A stretch of DNA of 64,000 nt from Roseiflexus sp034432635. GTDB lineage: Bacteria; Chloroflexota; Chloroflexia; Chloroflexales; Roseiflexaceae. A program made the position numbers and the translations under genes. Positions 11,787 to 20,502 of the stretch are shown here, piece after piece (position 1 is the first letter of the stretch; each line of letters starts with the position of its first letter). The stretch covers positions 41,863 through 105,862 of the forward strand of contig DAOUBK010000046.1 of NCBI GenBank assembly GCA_034432635.1, given 5' to 3'. The notes beneath the pieces were generated by a model. That model was not told the DNA's origin. It was given only the letters and a program-made list of their open reading frames with translations, and made no database searches.

Positions 11787-12018
11787 CCATCTCAATGATC
11801 CGGTACGCCGTGTAGACGCCGAAGATCGTTACGACAACTACCGGAACCCATACTGCAATAAGGGTCAGCGTGCGCTCGGCGCTTCCTGCCCGGTCGGGAA
11901 CGAAGCCGGGAATGATCTGTTCGCCTGTCGAGCGGGCGCCGCCGAAAAGAGTCGCCAGACCGAGCGCAGCGAACGCTACTGCCGCACCAATCGCAATCAG
12001 CACACCGAGGATGAACAT
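11767..12018 (-). CDS. Small two-helix membrane protein, 83 aa
   Basis: Unrecognised protein. It has a hydrophobic segment at residues 3-26 (alanine and glycine rich), a polar loop of about 25 residues, and a second segment at about 50-75 (LIAVWVPVVVVTIFGVYTAY), so two membrane helices with a short loop. AAGGG lies seven bases before the ATG. It starts 12 bases after the LacI-type regulator and is probably cotranscribed with it. Its last 20 bases overlap the end of opcA on the other strand. The overlap, the Shine-Dalgarno site and the membrane topology argue for a real gene. Confidence 0.65.
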   Translation of the reverse strand: MFILGVLIAIGAAVAFAALGLATLFGGARSTGEQIIPGFVPDRAGSAERTLTLIAVWVPVVVVTIFGVYTAYRIIEMVIQALV

Positions 12019-12030
12019 GACAATCCCTTT

Positions 12031-13107
12031 CTAGGTGGACACCGGTTGGGCAGACCAGACCGGTGCACAGGTCGAGCCGCGCACGAGCAATTCGGTGGGC
12101 AGAAGATGGTGTACCGGCTCACTCTCCTCGTCATCGAGCGCTGCCACCAGCATCTCTGCCGCGAGTCGTCCCTTCTCTTCGATTGGTTGGTGCACTGTCG
12201 TCAGCGGCGGTGCTGCGTTTGCGGCTTCCGGCAGATCGTCGAACCCCACAATCGAAAGCTGGTCGGGCACGCGTACACCGTGCGCCTTTGCCGCTTCGAG
12301 CACACCCAGCGCTGTAATATCACTCATCGCCACAATCGCAGTTGGCGGTGTCTCAGATCGCCAGAGTCGGATGAATGCCTCGATCCCACCGGCACGACTG
12401 GTCGAAACCGTCACGATCTGAATATCGGGATCATCGATAGTGCGACCATACTCCGCCAGCCCTCCGCAGTATCCGGCAAAGCGGGCTGCAAGCGTACCGG
12501 TGAAATCCTCATAGCGATGATGCCAGGACTCCAGTGAGACGATCCCGATCCGGCGGTGACCCAGGCTCAGGATGTGCATCATCGCCGCGCGTGCACCGCA
12601 ACGGTCATCGACGTTGATTGCAGGAATATCTTCCGGCGCGTCACCGTCGACCATCACGAAAGGCACGCGCCGTCGACGCAGTTGCTGCACCTCGCCACGG
12701 TCAATTTCCAGCCCGATTACGATGAATCCATCGACGGTTGCGTGGGGAATGGCTTTGAGCATCGAACCCCATAACGGCGGTACCAGCATCAATGTCATTC
12801 CTGTAGCGCCGCACACCGTACCAACGCCACGCAGGAACAGCGGGAAGAAGGGGTTCGCCATTGTCGCCGCGATATCCAGCGGCAGCAACACGCCGAGTGC
12901 ATTCGTCCGGCGTGTCGTCATGCTGCGCGCAATCGGATCGGGCGAATATCCCAATCGTTCGGCAATAGCACGAATATGGCTGACTGTAGCAGGCGAGAGT
13001 TGCGACGGATCGTTGAATGCGAAGGATACCGCCGTCTTTGAAACACCAGCCTCTTTCGCGATCTGACTGATCGTCACTTTGCGCGGCGCTGTCCGTTTTG
13101 TAGACAT
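12031..13107 (-). CDS. LacI-family transcriptional regulator, 358 aa
   Basis: DNA-binding repressor, probably responding to a sugar. The N-terminal helix-turn-helix is typical (VTISQIAKEAGVSKTAVSFAFN, then LSPATVSHIRAIAERLGYSPDPIARSM). A periplasmic-binding-protein-like effector domain follows to the end (GFIVIGLEIDR, GHRRIGIVSLE, ALGVLEAAKAHGVRVPDQLSIVGFDDLPEA). Length is normal. No sugar transporter or catabolic gene is next to it, so the regulon is unknown. The small membrane protein downstream and self-regulation are the only local candidates. A possible promoter and operator lie at 13152-13186. Confidence 0.92.
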   Translation of the reverse strand: MSTKRTAPRKVTISQIAKEAGVSKTAVSFAFNDPSQLSPATVSHIRAIAERLGYSPDPIARSMTTRRTNALGVLLPLDIAATMANPFFPLFLRGVGTVCGATGMTLMLVPPLWGSMLKAIPHATVDGFIVIGLEIDRGEVQQLRRRRVPFVMVDGDAPEDIPAINVDDRCGARAAMMHILSLGHRRIGIVSLESWHHRYEDFTGTLAARFAGYCGGLAEYGRTIDDPDIQIVTVSTSRAGGIEAFIRLWRSETPPTAIVAMSDITALGVLEAAKAHGVRVPDQLSIVGFDDLPEAANAAPPLTTVHQPIEEKGRLAAEMLVAALDDEESEPVHHLLPTELLVRGSTCAPVWSAQPVST

Positions 13108-13151
13108 ACATTTCTCCGTCGAGCGACATTCGGTACGGCGGAGCCTGGATT

Positions 13152-13186
13152 CTTAACGTTTTCTGTACGCTTAGTGTATCATAGCA
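13152..13186 (-). promoter_or_regulatory. Extended -10 promoter with a LacI-like operator core
   Basis: On the minus strand TGcTATGAT (13186-13178) is an extended -10 box ahead of the LacI-type gene. CTTAACGTTTTC (13152-13163), with the AACGTT core typical of LacI-family operators, sits just after the predicted start point, a place suited to autorepression. The symmetry is only six bases, so the operator call is weak. Confidence 0.4.
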
Positions 13187-13340
13187 AGTTACGAGACGCA
13201 ATGTGACAAATGGCACAAGTCAGAACAGATGCCAGAAAGAGCAGGTGTCTGTCACCATATATTCCGGATCACTGGAGCGGTCGTCTGGCGTAGCACCAAG
13301 AACCTGCGCCGACCTGGATGTTGACCGAAATGTATGGCGG

Positions 13341-14351
13341 TCACCCGGCGATCTCACAGTTCATCACCACCCGCCACGCAACCGTGCTGCCGGCACGGTA
13401 TGGCGTCACATCGCCATATCGCAGCGGAACGCTCCATTCCTCTCGCCGGAGGAACACTTTTTTCTCCGGTGGCGTTATGCCATAGATCCGCTGCGCATTG
13501 TCCGACACGAAATGCTGCAAGCGATCGAGTGCATCGTGTTGCGCGAATATCTCCGTCAGCAGCGGCAGCGCAACTGGTGCGCTGAAAATCCCGGCTGCGC
13601 AGGCGGCGGCTTCCTTGGCACTGATTGGATGCGGTGCGGAGTCGCTGCCGAACATAACTTTTGGGTGTGGGGCGAGTGCAGCACGCAGTAGCGCGTCGCG
13701 GTCCTCAGGACGTTTGGCAATTGGCTTGCAGAACAGGTGTGGTTGCAACAGCCCGCCTGCCACGTCATCGAGCGTCATCTGCAGATGGTGCAGGGTAATA
13801 GTGGCGTACAGGTTGGGGTACTCATCGAGCAGCGCAACGGCTTCGCGGGTGGTGATATGCTCCATGACAATGGTCAAACGCGGAAAGCGCCGCGCCAGAT
13901 GCGCGTAGATCGGCAAGAATTCACGCTCGCGGTCGAGCACGAAGCCAGCGGTTTCACCGTGAACGAGGAGTGGAATACCGAGTTCTTCCATCACCACCAG
14001 AGTCGGCTCAGCATCGCGAATGCTCTGCACACCTGCCTCGCTGTTGGTCGTGACGCCTGCCGGGTAGAGTTTGATCCCGATGATATGCGGTCGTGCGGCG
14101 CGTAACTCGGCTTCGCTGTAGGCGCGGAAGAAGAGCGTCATGTAGGGGATGAATCCTGTACTGCCGACCACTGCGTCGATCTCAGCGCGGTAGCGCAGCA
14201 GGCGCTCGAGCGTATCCACCGGCGGAACCAGGTTGGGCATGATTACGCCGCCGGCAAAGTCGTGCGCCGATAGAGGCGCGACCGTTTGCAACATGGCGCC
14301 TGCGCGAAAGTGAATATGCATGTCGAGCGGTGATGTGAGCGTATGTTCCAT
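13341..14351 (-). CDS. pyrC: Dihydroorotase, class II (PyrC type), 336 aa
   Basis: Catalyses the reversible cyclisation of carbamoyl aspartate to dihydroorotate in pyrimidine synthesis. The sequence follows the short homodimeric E. coli PyrC pattern: DMHIHFRAGAML at the metal site, GGVIMPNLVPPV, IKLYPAGVTTNSEAGV with the carbamylated lysine region, LLVHGE, EHITTREAV, HLFCKPIAKRPEDR and FGSDSAPH. The length is close to the 348 residues of E. coli. It is the last gene of a leftward operon that starts near 17.8 kb and lies 27 bases after hypF. No other pyr gene is in the window. Confidence 0.95.
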   Translation of the reverse strand: MEHTLTSPLDMHIHFRAGAMLQTVAPLSAHDFAGGVIMPNLVPPVDTLERLLRYRAEIDAVVGSTGFIPYMTLFFRAYSEAELRAARPHIIGIKLYPAGVTTNSEAGVQSIRDAEPTLVVMEELGIPLLVHGETAGFVLDREREFLPIYAHLARRFPRLTIVMEHITTREAVALLDEYPNLYATITLHHLQMTLDDVAGGLLQPHLFCKPIAKRPEDRDALLRAALAPHPKVMFGSDSAPHPISAKEAAACAAGIFSAPVALPLLTEIFAQHDALDRLQHFVSDNAQRIYGITPPEKKVFLRREEWSVPLRYGDVTPYRAGSTVAWRVVMNCEIAG

Positions 14352-14378
14352 AAGGCATTTCCTGATGTGCAGAACGCT

Positions 14379-16715
14379 TCAACCCTGTTCCCGCAGTCGC
14401 GCTGCAGCGACTGCCGCCTGTCCCAGGCAAAGACCGCCGTCGTTTGGTGGAACACGCCGGTTGAGCAGCACACGAAACCCGGCGCGCTCCAGGCGTTGCA
14501 CCAGCAATTCGGTCAGATGTCGGTTCTGAAAAACGCCGCCGCTGAGCGCCACCACATTGGGGGCGCCGGTCGTACGCGCCTGTTCGCACGCCTGCGCCAG
14601 CATTTCAGCGACTGTGCTGTGAAAACGTCCGCCGATCCGGGCAATCGATGCGCCTGCCCGGATATCTTCCACAATGGCGCGAATAGCAGGCATGACATCG
14701 ATGCGCGCTGGCATTCCCGGAAGCAACGCAAACGGATATGGATGCGGATCGGGTGTTGCGGTCGTCTCCAATTCGATCGCCGCCTGCCCCTCGTACAACG
14801 CAACATCGCGGATGCCGGTGATCGCGGCAACCGTATCGAACAGGCGTCCCAGGCTCGACGTTGGCGGCGCATTGACACCGCGTTCGATCATTCGGGCGAT
14901 CAGTCGCCACTGTTTGCGGTCGATCCGCTGCACGAACGGGATATCTAGGTCAAGGAACGCATCGCCGAAAGCGCGGTACAGATACGTCGCGCCGATACGC
15001 CAGACCTGTCGCACCGCCGCATCACCGCCGGGAAGCGGTACATACGCCAGATGTGCGAAACGGGTGCAATCGCGTAGATCGGCGATTAACACCTCACATC
15101 CCCAGATTGCGCCATCGAGACCATATCCTGTGCCATCCGCTGCCACGCCGATGACCGGTCCTGCAATGCCATGTTCTGCCAGAACGCTGGCAATATGGGC
15201 GTGATGATGCTGTACCCCGATTTTCAGCGGAATGTCCGCTGCCAGCGCCTCTTTGGTCGCCAGGTACTCAGGATGCAGGTCGTATGCCACAACTTCTGGT
15301 TCACAATCAAAAAGCCTGGCAAAGTGGCGCACCCCTTCACGGAAAGACGTCAGCGTCTCCAGGTTTTCCAGGTCGCCGATGTGATGGCTGAGAAAAGCGT
15401 CGCGCCCTTTTGCTAGACAGAAGGTGTTCTTCAGGTGCCCGCCGGTCGCTAGGAGCGGTTTGGGAATATCGAACGTCAATGTCACTGGTTCGGGAGCGTA
15501 CCCGCGCGACCGGCGCAGCAGTTGCACCCCACCCGCAACAATGCGCGCCACCGAGTCATCGCAGCGCATATGAATGTCACGATTGTGGGTGAGCGCACCA
15601 TCGGCGATCGATCGCAGCCGCACGCTGGCATCGTCGTCGCGGTAGGCAATCGGTTCATCACTCAGGTTACCACTAGTCATCACCAGCACAGCCGGCTTAT
15701 CTGGCATCGCTGCTGCGTATGCGCGCAGCAGCAGATGGTGCAACGGTGTGTACGGCAACATGACACCGAGCGTTGCGTACCCCGGTGCAACCGACGGTGC
15801 AACCGGCGCATCGGGCAGCGCGTCGAGCAACACGATCGGTCGCTGGTGCGCTTCGAGGAGATCCGCCTCTTCTTGATTGACATAACATAACCGTCGGATC
15901 GTCGCCAGGTCGGGCGCCATCAGGGCAAACGGTTTGGCTTCGCGCTGTTTCCGGGCGCGCAGGCGCGCAACCGCATCGTGATCGAGCGCATTGCAAGCCA
16001 GATGATACCCGCCCAACCCCTTGATTGCCAGGATTGCGCCATGCGTCAATGCCAACACTGCCTGCTCGAGCGGAGACGCAGCGACAGGAAGATTGAGCGA
16101 TGCTGACGACCACCAGTGGAACGCCAGTGAAGGACCGCACACAGCGCAGGCGTTGGGTTGCGCATGGAAGCGGCGGTTCAAGGGATCATCATACTCCGCC
16201 TGGCATGCCGGGCACATCGGAAAGACGCACATCGTCGTCTGCGCCCGATCATATGGTACATCGAGCACGATCGTAAACCTCGGACCGCAGTTCGTGCAAT
16301 TGATGAACGGATAACCGAAGCGGCGGTCATGCGGGTCGAACAGTTCGCGCAGGCAATCAGCGCACGGAGCGACATCGGGCGAGATGAGGACAGTGCGCGC
16401 GGCTGCGGCGCGACTCGTTGCGATATGAAAGGATGTTTCGCCATGCGGCGTGACCATCGTGGTGATCACCGCATCGATCCGCGCCAGCGGCGGCGGCGTG
16501 GTGCGCAACGTCTGCTCGAATGCATCGAGCGCACTGACGGGACCTTCAATCTCCAGGGTCACACCGTTGCTGTCATTGAACACGAACCCACCTAGCCCGA
16601 AGCGCTGTGCCAGCCCGTAGACGAAGGGGCGAAAGCCGACACCCTGTACAATGCCGCGCACCACCAGGCGGCGACGGGCAACAACCGACTGCTGCAAGGC
16701 TTCCATGACATCCAC
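14379..16715 (-). CDS. hypF: Carbamoyltransferase HypF, 778 aa
   Basis: Makes the cyanide ligands of NiFe hydrogenase: it activates carbamoyl phosphate with ATP and passes the carbamoyl group to HypE. Domain order is complete. An acylphosphatase domain (RGIVQGVGFRPFVYGLA, residues about 18-100) is followed by two zinc-finger segments (CADCLRELFDP with INCTNCGPRF, then CPACQAEYDDP with CAVCGP), a YrdC-like domain (about 200-390), and a Kae1-like domain with VQHHHAHIASVLAEHGI and GVAADGTGYG. The GTG at 16715 directly follows the preceding stop; an ATG at 16706 is equally possible and costs three residues. No other hyp gene or hydrogenase subunit is in the window. Confidence 0.95.
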   Translation of the reverse strand: MDVMEALQQSVVARRRLVVRGIVQGVGFRPFVYGLAQRFGLGGFVFNDSNGVTLEIEGPVSALDAFEQTLRTTPPPLARIDAVITTMVTPHGETSFHIATSRAAAARTVLISPDVAPCADCLRELFDPHDRRFGYPFINCTNCGPRFTIVLDVPYDRAQTTMCVFPMCPACQAEYDDPLNRRFHAQPNACAVCGPSLAFHWWSSASLNLPVAASPLEQAVLALTHGAILAIKGLGGYHLACNALDHDAVARLRARKQREAKPFALMAPDLATIRRLCYVNQEEADLLEAHQRPIVLLDALPDAPVAPSVAPGYATLGVMLPYTPLHHLLLRAYAAAMPDKPAVLVMTSGNLSDEPIAYRDDDASVRLRSIADGALTHNRDIHMRCDDSVARIVAGGVQLLRRSRGYAPEPVTLTFDIPKPLLATGGHLKNTFCLAKGRDAFLSHHIGDLENLETLTSFREGVRHFARLFDCEPEVVAYDLHPEYLATKEALAADIPLKIGVQHHHAHIASVLAEHGIAGPVIGVAADGTGYGLDGAIWGCEVLIADLRDCTRFAHLAYVPLPGGDAAVRQVWRIGATYLYRAFGDAFLDLDIPFVQRIDRKQWRLIARMIERGVNAPPTSSLGRLFDTVAAITGIRDVALYEGQAAIELETTATPDPHPYPFALLPGMPARIDVMPAIRAIVEDIRAGASIARIGGRFHSTVAEMLAQACEQARTTGAPNVVALSGGVFQNRHLTELLVQRLERAGFRVLLNRRVPPNDGGLCLGQAAVAAARLREQG

Positions 16716-17134
16716 TACATCTGTATTTCGCCGTTATCTGGCGGCACATACCAGGACTGGTGCAGCGCAACCGTGCCAGCACGGTCACCCGCAACAGATG
16801 CTGCCAGCACTCCCGCCTTTGCCAGTTCCGCTGTAATCGCCACGAGCGGAACCTTGATACGCCGGATCCAGACGCCGCCGGGCGGTCGCCAGCCCAGGTA
16901 AAGGAAGCGACCCTGCGGCGGACCGTGAACGAAGCATCCGCTGATGACCACGCTGCCATCGGGACGATATGCCGCCTGGACCTCGAACGAGAAGAGCAGT
17001 GCGCCGTTGGGGAGTGCACAACCAGGCATCAGATGTCCATCACGGTCCTGCAATCCGAACTCAGTCGTCTGCCCATTGTGCTGCGCCGGCGGCGGGTCGA
17101 TACATGTCAGGTGCAATCGGAGGGTGTGTTTCAT
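16715..17134 (-). CDS. DUF5990-like protein, 139 aa
   Basis: Small soluble protein that resembles the DUF5990 family; the match is from memory of the pattern, and the function is unknown. Characteristic parts are an N-terminal CIDPPPAQHNGQTTEFGLQ, a central SFEVQAAYRPDGSVVISG, and FVHGPPQGRFLYLGW followed by WIRRIKVPLVAITAELA. The last codon region touches the hypF start, and the gene is six bases after the 217-residue membrane protein, so it belongs to the same leftward operon as hypF and pyrC. No catalytic motif is visible. Confidence 0.6.
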   Translation of the reverse strand: MKHTLRLHLTCIDPPPAQHNGQTTEFGLQDRDGHLMPGCALPNGALLFSFEVQAAYRPDGSVVISGCFVHGPPQGRFLYLGWRPPGGVWIRRIKVPLVAITAELAKAGVLAASVAGDRAGTVALHQSWYVPPDNGEIQM

Positions 17135-17140
17135 CAGCGT

Positions 17141-17794
17141 TCACCGATGGATCATAGCGGGCAGCAGGCGTGTCACACGGTTGCGCAGCGTGCGATAGGC
17201 AATCCATCCGAGCAGCGCAGCGCTGCCGAGCACAATGGTTTGTCGCAGCGCCCAGAGACCGACGCGCGTATACCAGGGGCGTGGTTCCTGCTCTTTTGGC
17301 TGTGGAGCAAAACGCCGCAACAGGTAGGCGACCAGTGGGAAGAAGATACCGACGGCTGCGCCAAACAGCAGCGCATCGCGCCCACTCAGCATCACACGCG
17401 TCCGATCACCGAGCGTCGCCGAACCTGCCAGCAAAACCCCAACCATGCCCGACTCAACGCGCGCCTCGCGTGCAGTCACAATTCCTGTCGAAGTGTTGCT
17501 CAGCCGTGCATCCCGTGCTGCGATCACCAACGGAGAGGCGCTCCCGGTCATACTCACATCGCCGCCGGCATGCACAGCCAGCGCGCCGCTCAGCGTCATT
17601 GCAACATCGTCCTGCGCCGTCACCGACCGTACCAGTGCACGTGATACCGTCGCCTTCTGTGCATCGACCGATCCGATCGACGCGTGCTGCAATTCAACCA
17701 CTTCGGATTCGATATGATCGTGTGACTCTGAACGTTCGATCCGCAGCAATCGGTCGAGCAGTCCGGGTCGATGGTTCGACGTTTTACGTGCCAT
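17141..17794 (-). CDS. Membrane protein with a bactofilin- or adhesin-like repeated strand region, 217 aa
   Basis: Unrecognised. After a charged N-terminus, residues about 35-130 form short alternating strands rich in Ala, Val, Ser and Thr (SIGSVDAQKATVSRALVRSV, then ALAVHAGGDVSMTGSASPLV). The pattern suggests a stacked beta-helix such as polymer-forming or adhesin-type proteins. Two hydrophobic segments follow at about 140-160 and 180-200, so the protein is probably anchored in the membrane by its C-terminus. A strong GGAGGTGA site precedes the ATG. It is the first gene of the operon ending in pyrC, behind an extended -10 promoter at 17829-17837. Confidence 0.7.
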   Translation of the reverse strand: MARKTSNHRPGLLDRLLRIERSESHDHIESEVVELQHASIGSVDAQKATVSRALVRSVTAQDDVAMTLSGALAVHAGGDVSMTGSASPLVIAARDARLSNTSTGIVTAREARVESGMVGVLLAGSATLGDRTRVMLSGRDALLFGAAVGIFFPLVAYLLRRFAPQPKEQEPRPWYTRVGLWALRQTIVLGSAALLGWIAYRTLRNRVTRLLPAMIHR

Positions 17795-17828
17795 GATTCA
17801 CCTCCACGCCATTTCGCGGGACGCGGAC

Positions 17829-17871
17829 AGTATAGCACACGGCGTCAGCAGCAACATGTTCGTGGTAAGAT
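17829..17871. promoter_or_regulatory. Divergent extended -10 promoters for the hypF/pyrC and purM/purC operons
   Basis: TGcTATACT on the minus strand (17837-17829) and TGgTAAGAT on the plus strand (17863-17871) face away from each other, 25 bases apart. Both leaders are 25-30 bases long. The closeness means the two RNA polymerases would compete or be controlled together. Pattern evidence only. Confidence 0.55.
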
Positions 17872-17907
17872 ACAGGAAGTGAACAATCACCTTGACGGAG
17901 CATATGC

Positions 17908-18933
17908 ATGACCGTGTATCGTGAAGCAGGCGTCGATATCGATGCCGCCGGGCACGCCAGACAGTTGATGGCAGCAGCCGTTCGCTCGACCTACTCGCCC
18001 GCAGTCCTGGCGGGAATGGGGGCGTTCGGTGGGTGTCTCGATCTGCGCACCGCTGCGGAGGGCGAGACCAACGATATCGTTCTGGTTGCATCGACCGACA
18101 GCGTTGGCACGAAAACGCTCGTGGCAGCGGCGCTCGGTCGCTATGAAACCCTCGGCTACGATCTGGTCAATCACTGCGTCAACGATATTCTGGTGCAGGG
18201 AGCGCGCCCGCTATTCCTGCTCGACTATCTGGCGGTTGATCGCCTCGACCCGCAGCGCGCGGCAACGCTGGTGGCAGGTGTTGCGGCAGCCTGCCGCGAG
18301 GTTGGATGCGTCCTGCTCGGCGGAGAAACCGCGCAGATGCCGGATGTCTACCGCGAGGGCGCATTCGAACTGGCAGGGACGATCGTCGGTATTGTCCGAC
18401 GGACGCAGATGCTCCCACGTAACGTTGCAGCGGGTGATGTCATCCTGGCGCTGCCGTCGAGCGGATTGCACACCAACGGCTACTCTCTGGCACGGCGGGT
18501 GCTGGGTCCCGGCAGCGCCTATGGCTACAACGCGCAGCCGGCTGAACTGAACGGCAGAAGCATCGGCGACGCACTGCTCGAACCGCACCGTGTCTACCTT
18601 CGCGCCTTTGAGCAACTCGAAGCGGCTGGCATTGCAGTATGCGCAATGGCGCACATTACGGGTGGCGGTATCTACGAGAACCTGCCGCGCGTGCTTCCAG
18701 AAGGGTGTGGCGCCGTCATCCGACGCGGAACATGGACGATCCCGCCGATCTGCACCCTTGTTGTGCGGGCTGCCGGTCTCGATGAACACGAAGCATTCCG
18801 CACGCTGAACATGGGTCTCGGCATGCTGGTGATCGTCCCGTCGGACGCTGCCGACGCTGCGTTGCGCGCCGTTCCCGAAGCATCGCCGGTCGGTGAAATC
18901 GTTACCGGCAGCGATGTCCGGTTGATCGACTGA
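17908..18933 (+). CDS. purM: Phosphoribosylformylglycinamidine cyclo-ligase, 341 aa
   Basis: AIR synthetase, which closes the imidazole ring in purine synthesis with ATP. Family signatures are YREAGVDIDAAGH at the start, STDSVGTKTLVAAALG at the nucleotide site, the NHCVNDILVQGARPLFLLDYLA stretch read across residues 90-112, GGETAQMPDVY, and AMAHITGGGIYENLPRVLP near the end. The length is normal. GGAG precedes the ATG. The following genes up to 21.5 kb lie on the same strand with short gaps or overlaps, including purC two genes downstream, so this is a purine operon with two unrelated passengers. Confidence 0.96.
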   Translation: MTVYREAGVDIDAAGHARQLMAAAVRSTYSPAVLAGMGAFGGCLDLRTAAEGETNDIVLVASTDSVGTKTLVAAALGRYETLGYDLVNHCVNDILVQGARPLFLLDYLAVDRLDPQRAATLVAGVAAACREVGCVLLGGETAQMPDVYREGAFELAGTIVGIVRRTQMLPRNVAAGDVILALPSSGLHTNGYSLARRVLGPGSAYGYNAQPAELNGRSIGDALLEPHRVYLRAFEQLEAAGIAVCAMAHITGGGIYENLPRVLPEGCGAVIRRGTWTIPPICTLVVRAAGLDEHEAFRTLNMGLGMLVIVPSDAADAALRAVPEASPVGEIVTGSDVRLID

Positions 18934-19013
18934 TACGAACATGTGTTTGACAACCTGCCATTTCCGGGTTCCACCTCTTCGTGTGGACATGGCAGGCACA
19001 GGAGTAGCAGCCA

Positions 19014-19784
19014 ATGAGTGCTTCAACCGCAACCGATCCGGCAGCGCCGCCTACCGGGGCTCAACTGCCGTGTGGGGTGCTGATCTCGCCGCCCGGCAAC
19101 CTGCCATACGACGATGGAGGACGTATGGAGTCGCCCTGGCATGCGCACAGCGCCGTGATCCTCAAAGCCGCCTATGTTGCGGCGCATGGCGGCGTGATGA
19201 CCGACTGCTACATTGGCGTCAACATGTTCGTGTACTACAGCTGGAAGCAGATCCGCAACAACGAATACCGTGGTCCCGATCTCTACGTCGTCAAGGGGGT
19301 AGACGGCACGAAGCCGCGGCTCTACTGGGTGATCTGGGATGAGGATGGGCGGTATTCCGATGTCATCATCGAACTGTTGTCGGCGAGCACGGAGAGCGTT
19401 GATCTTGGGGTGAAGAAGGATCTGTACGAACAGCGGTTTCGCACCCCTGAGTACTTCTGCATTGCGCCGGAAGTCGAGCGTCTGCTGGGATGGCGGTTGG
19501 GACCGGATATGCGCTACCATCCGTTGACCCTGAACGAGCATGGGCGATTATGGAGTGAGCAACTCGGTTTCTGGATGGTCCGTGGCGTGGTGTCTATCTG
19601 GGTGAGGAGCATACCTGGCCACGTCTGTTTCACCCTGATGGCTCGCTCGTGCTGCTGCCAGAAGAGGCGGAACGGCGGCGCGCCGAGGAACTTGCCGCGC
19701 GAGTTGCGGCGCTCGAAGAAGAACTGGCGCGTCTGCGCGAAAGGAACGACCGATGCACCTGGGAGAGAAACTTGCCGAAGGTAA
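19014..19784 (+). pseudogene. Uma2-family (DUF820) protein with a frameshift near 19578
   Basis: Uma2 proteins have a PD-(D/E)XK-like fold and are abundant in phototrophs; their function is poorly known. The first 188 residues are intact (LYVVKGVDG, VIWDEDGRYSDVIIELLS, KKDLYEQRFRTPEYFCI). After LGFWM the frame turns into unrelated sequence. In the -1 frame the usual ending appears: RGVYLGEEHTW, RLFHPDGSLVLLPEEAERR, then a coiled coil. A single missing G in the run at about 19575-19580 explains it. The shifted frame runs into purC without its own stop, so a second lesion near the 3' end is likely. The conserved fold may survive; the coiled-coil tail is lost unless this is a sequencing error. 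Confidence 0.75.
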
Positions 19785-20502
19785 GACCAAAATCGTTTAT
19801 GCGCACCCTACCGATCCGACGCTGGCGATCATCGTTCACAAGGATGGGATCAGCGCTGGCGATGGCGCCCGTCGCCATATCATTCCCGGCAAAGGCGCGC
19901 TGAGCGGGCGCACCACATCCAACGTCTTTGTCATGCTCAACCGCGCTGGCGTCGCCACCCACTTCGTTGCTGCGCCTGAGCCATCGATGATGGTTGTGTA
20001 CCGTTGCGCCATGATCCCGCTTGAAGTGGTGAACCGGCGGATAGCGACCGGATCGTACATCCGGCGGAATCCTGGGGTTGCCGAAGGAACGCGCTTCGAT
20101 CCACCGCTCCTGGAGTTTTTCCTGAAGGACGATGTGCGTCACGATCCGCAGATCACGTCGGAAGAGATCATCGCGCAGGGGATCGCCAGCACTGCTGAAG
20201 TCGAAGAGATGGCGTCCGAGTCGCGGCGTGTCTTTCTACTGATCGAGCAGGCATGGGCGAAGCAGGATGTTGTGCTGTGCGATCTGAAGATCGAGTTTGG
20301 GCGCGATGCCTCGGGCAGGTTGCTGGTTGCCGATGTGATCGACAACGACTCGTGGCGCATCTGGCCCGGCGGGATCAAGGAACGCATGCTCGACAAGCAG
20401 GTGTACCGCAATATGCCGGTCGTCACTGAGGAGGGGTTGAAACTGGTGCGCCAGGTGTATGAAGAGGTAGCGCGGCGTACCGATGCCTGGATCGATCAAT
20501 GA
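19753..20502 (+). CDS. purC: SAICAR synthase, 249 aa
   Basis: Phosphoribosylaminoimidazole-succinocarboxamide synthase, which joins aspartate to CAIR in purine synthesis. Signatures are GEKLAEGKTKIVYAHPTD at the N-terminus, IPLEVVNRRIATGSY, LEFFLKDDVRHDPQIT, LCDLKIEFGRDASGRLLVAD and VIDNDSWRIWP. The length matches the single-domain bacterial enzyme. The ATG at 19753 lies inside the decayed end of the Uma2 gene, preceded by a GAAAGG site. The stop overlaps the next gene as ATGA. Confidence 0.96.
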   Translation: MHLGEKLAEGKTKIVYAHPTDPTLAIIVHKDGISAGDGARRHIIPGKGALSGRTTSNVFVMLNRAGVATHFVAAPEPSMMVVYRCAMIPLEVVNRRIATGSYIRRNPGVAEGTRFDPPLLEFFLKDDVRHDPQITSEEIIAQGIASTAEVEEMASESRRVFLLIEQAWAKQDVVLCDLKIEFGRDASGRLLVADVIDNDSWRIWPGGIKERMLDKQVYRNMPVVTEEGLKLVRQVYEEVARRTDAWIDQ

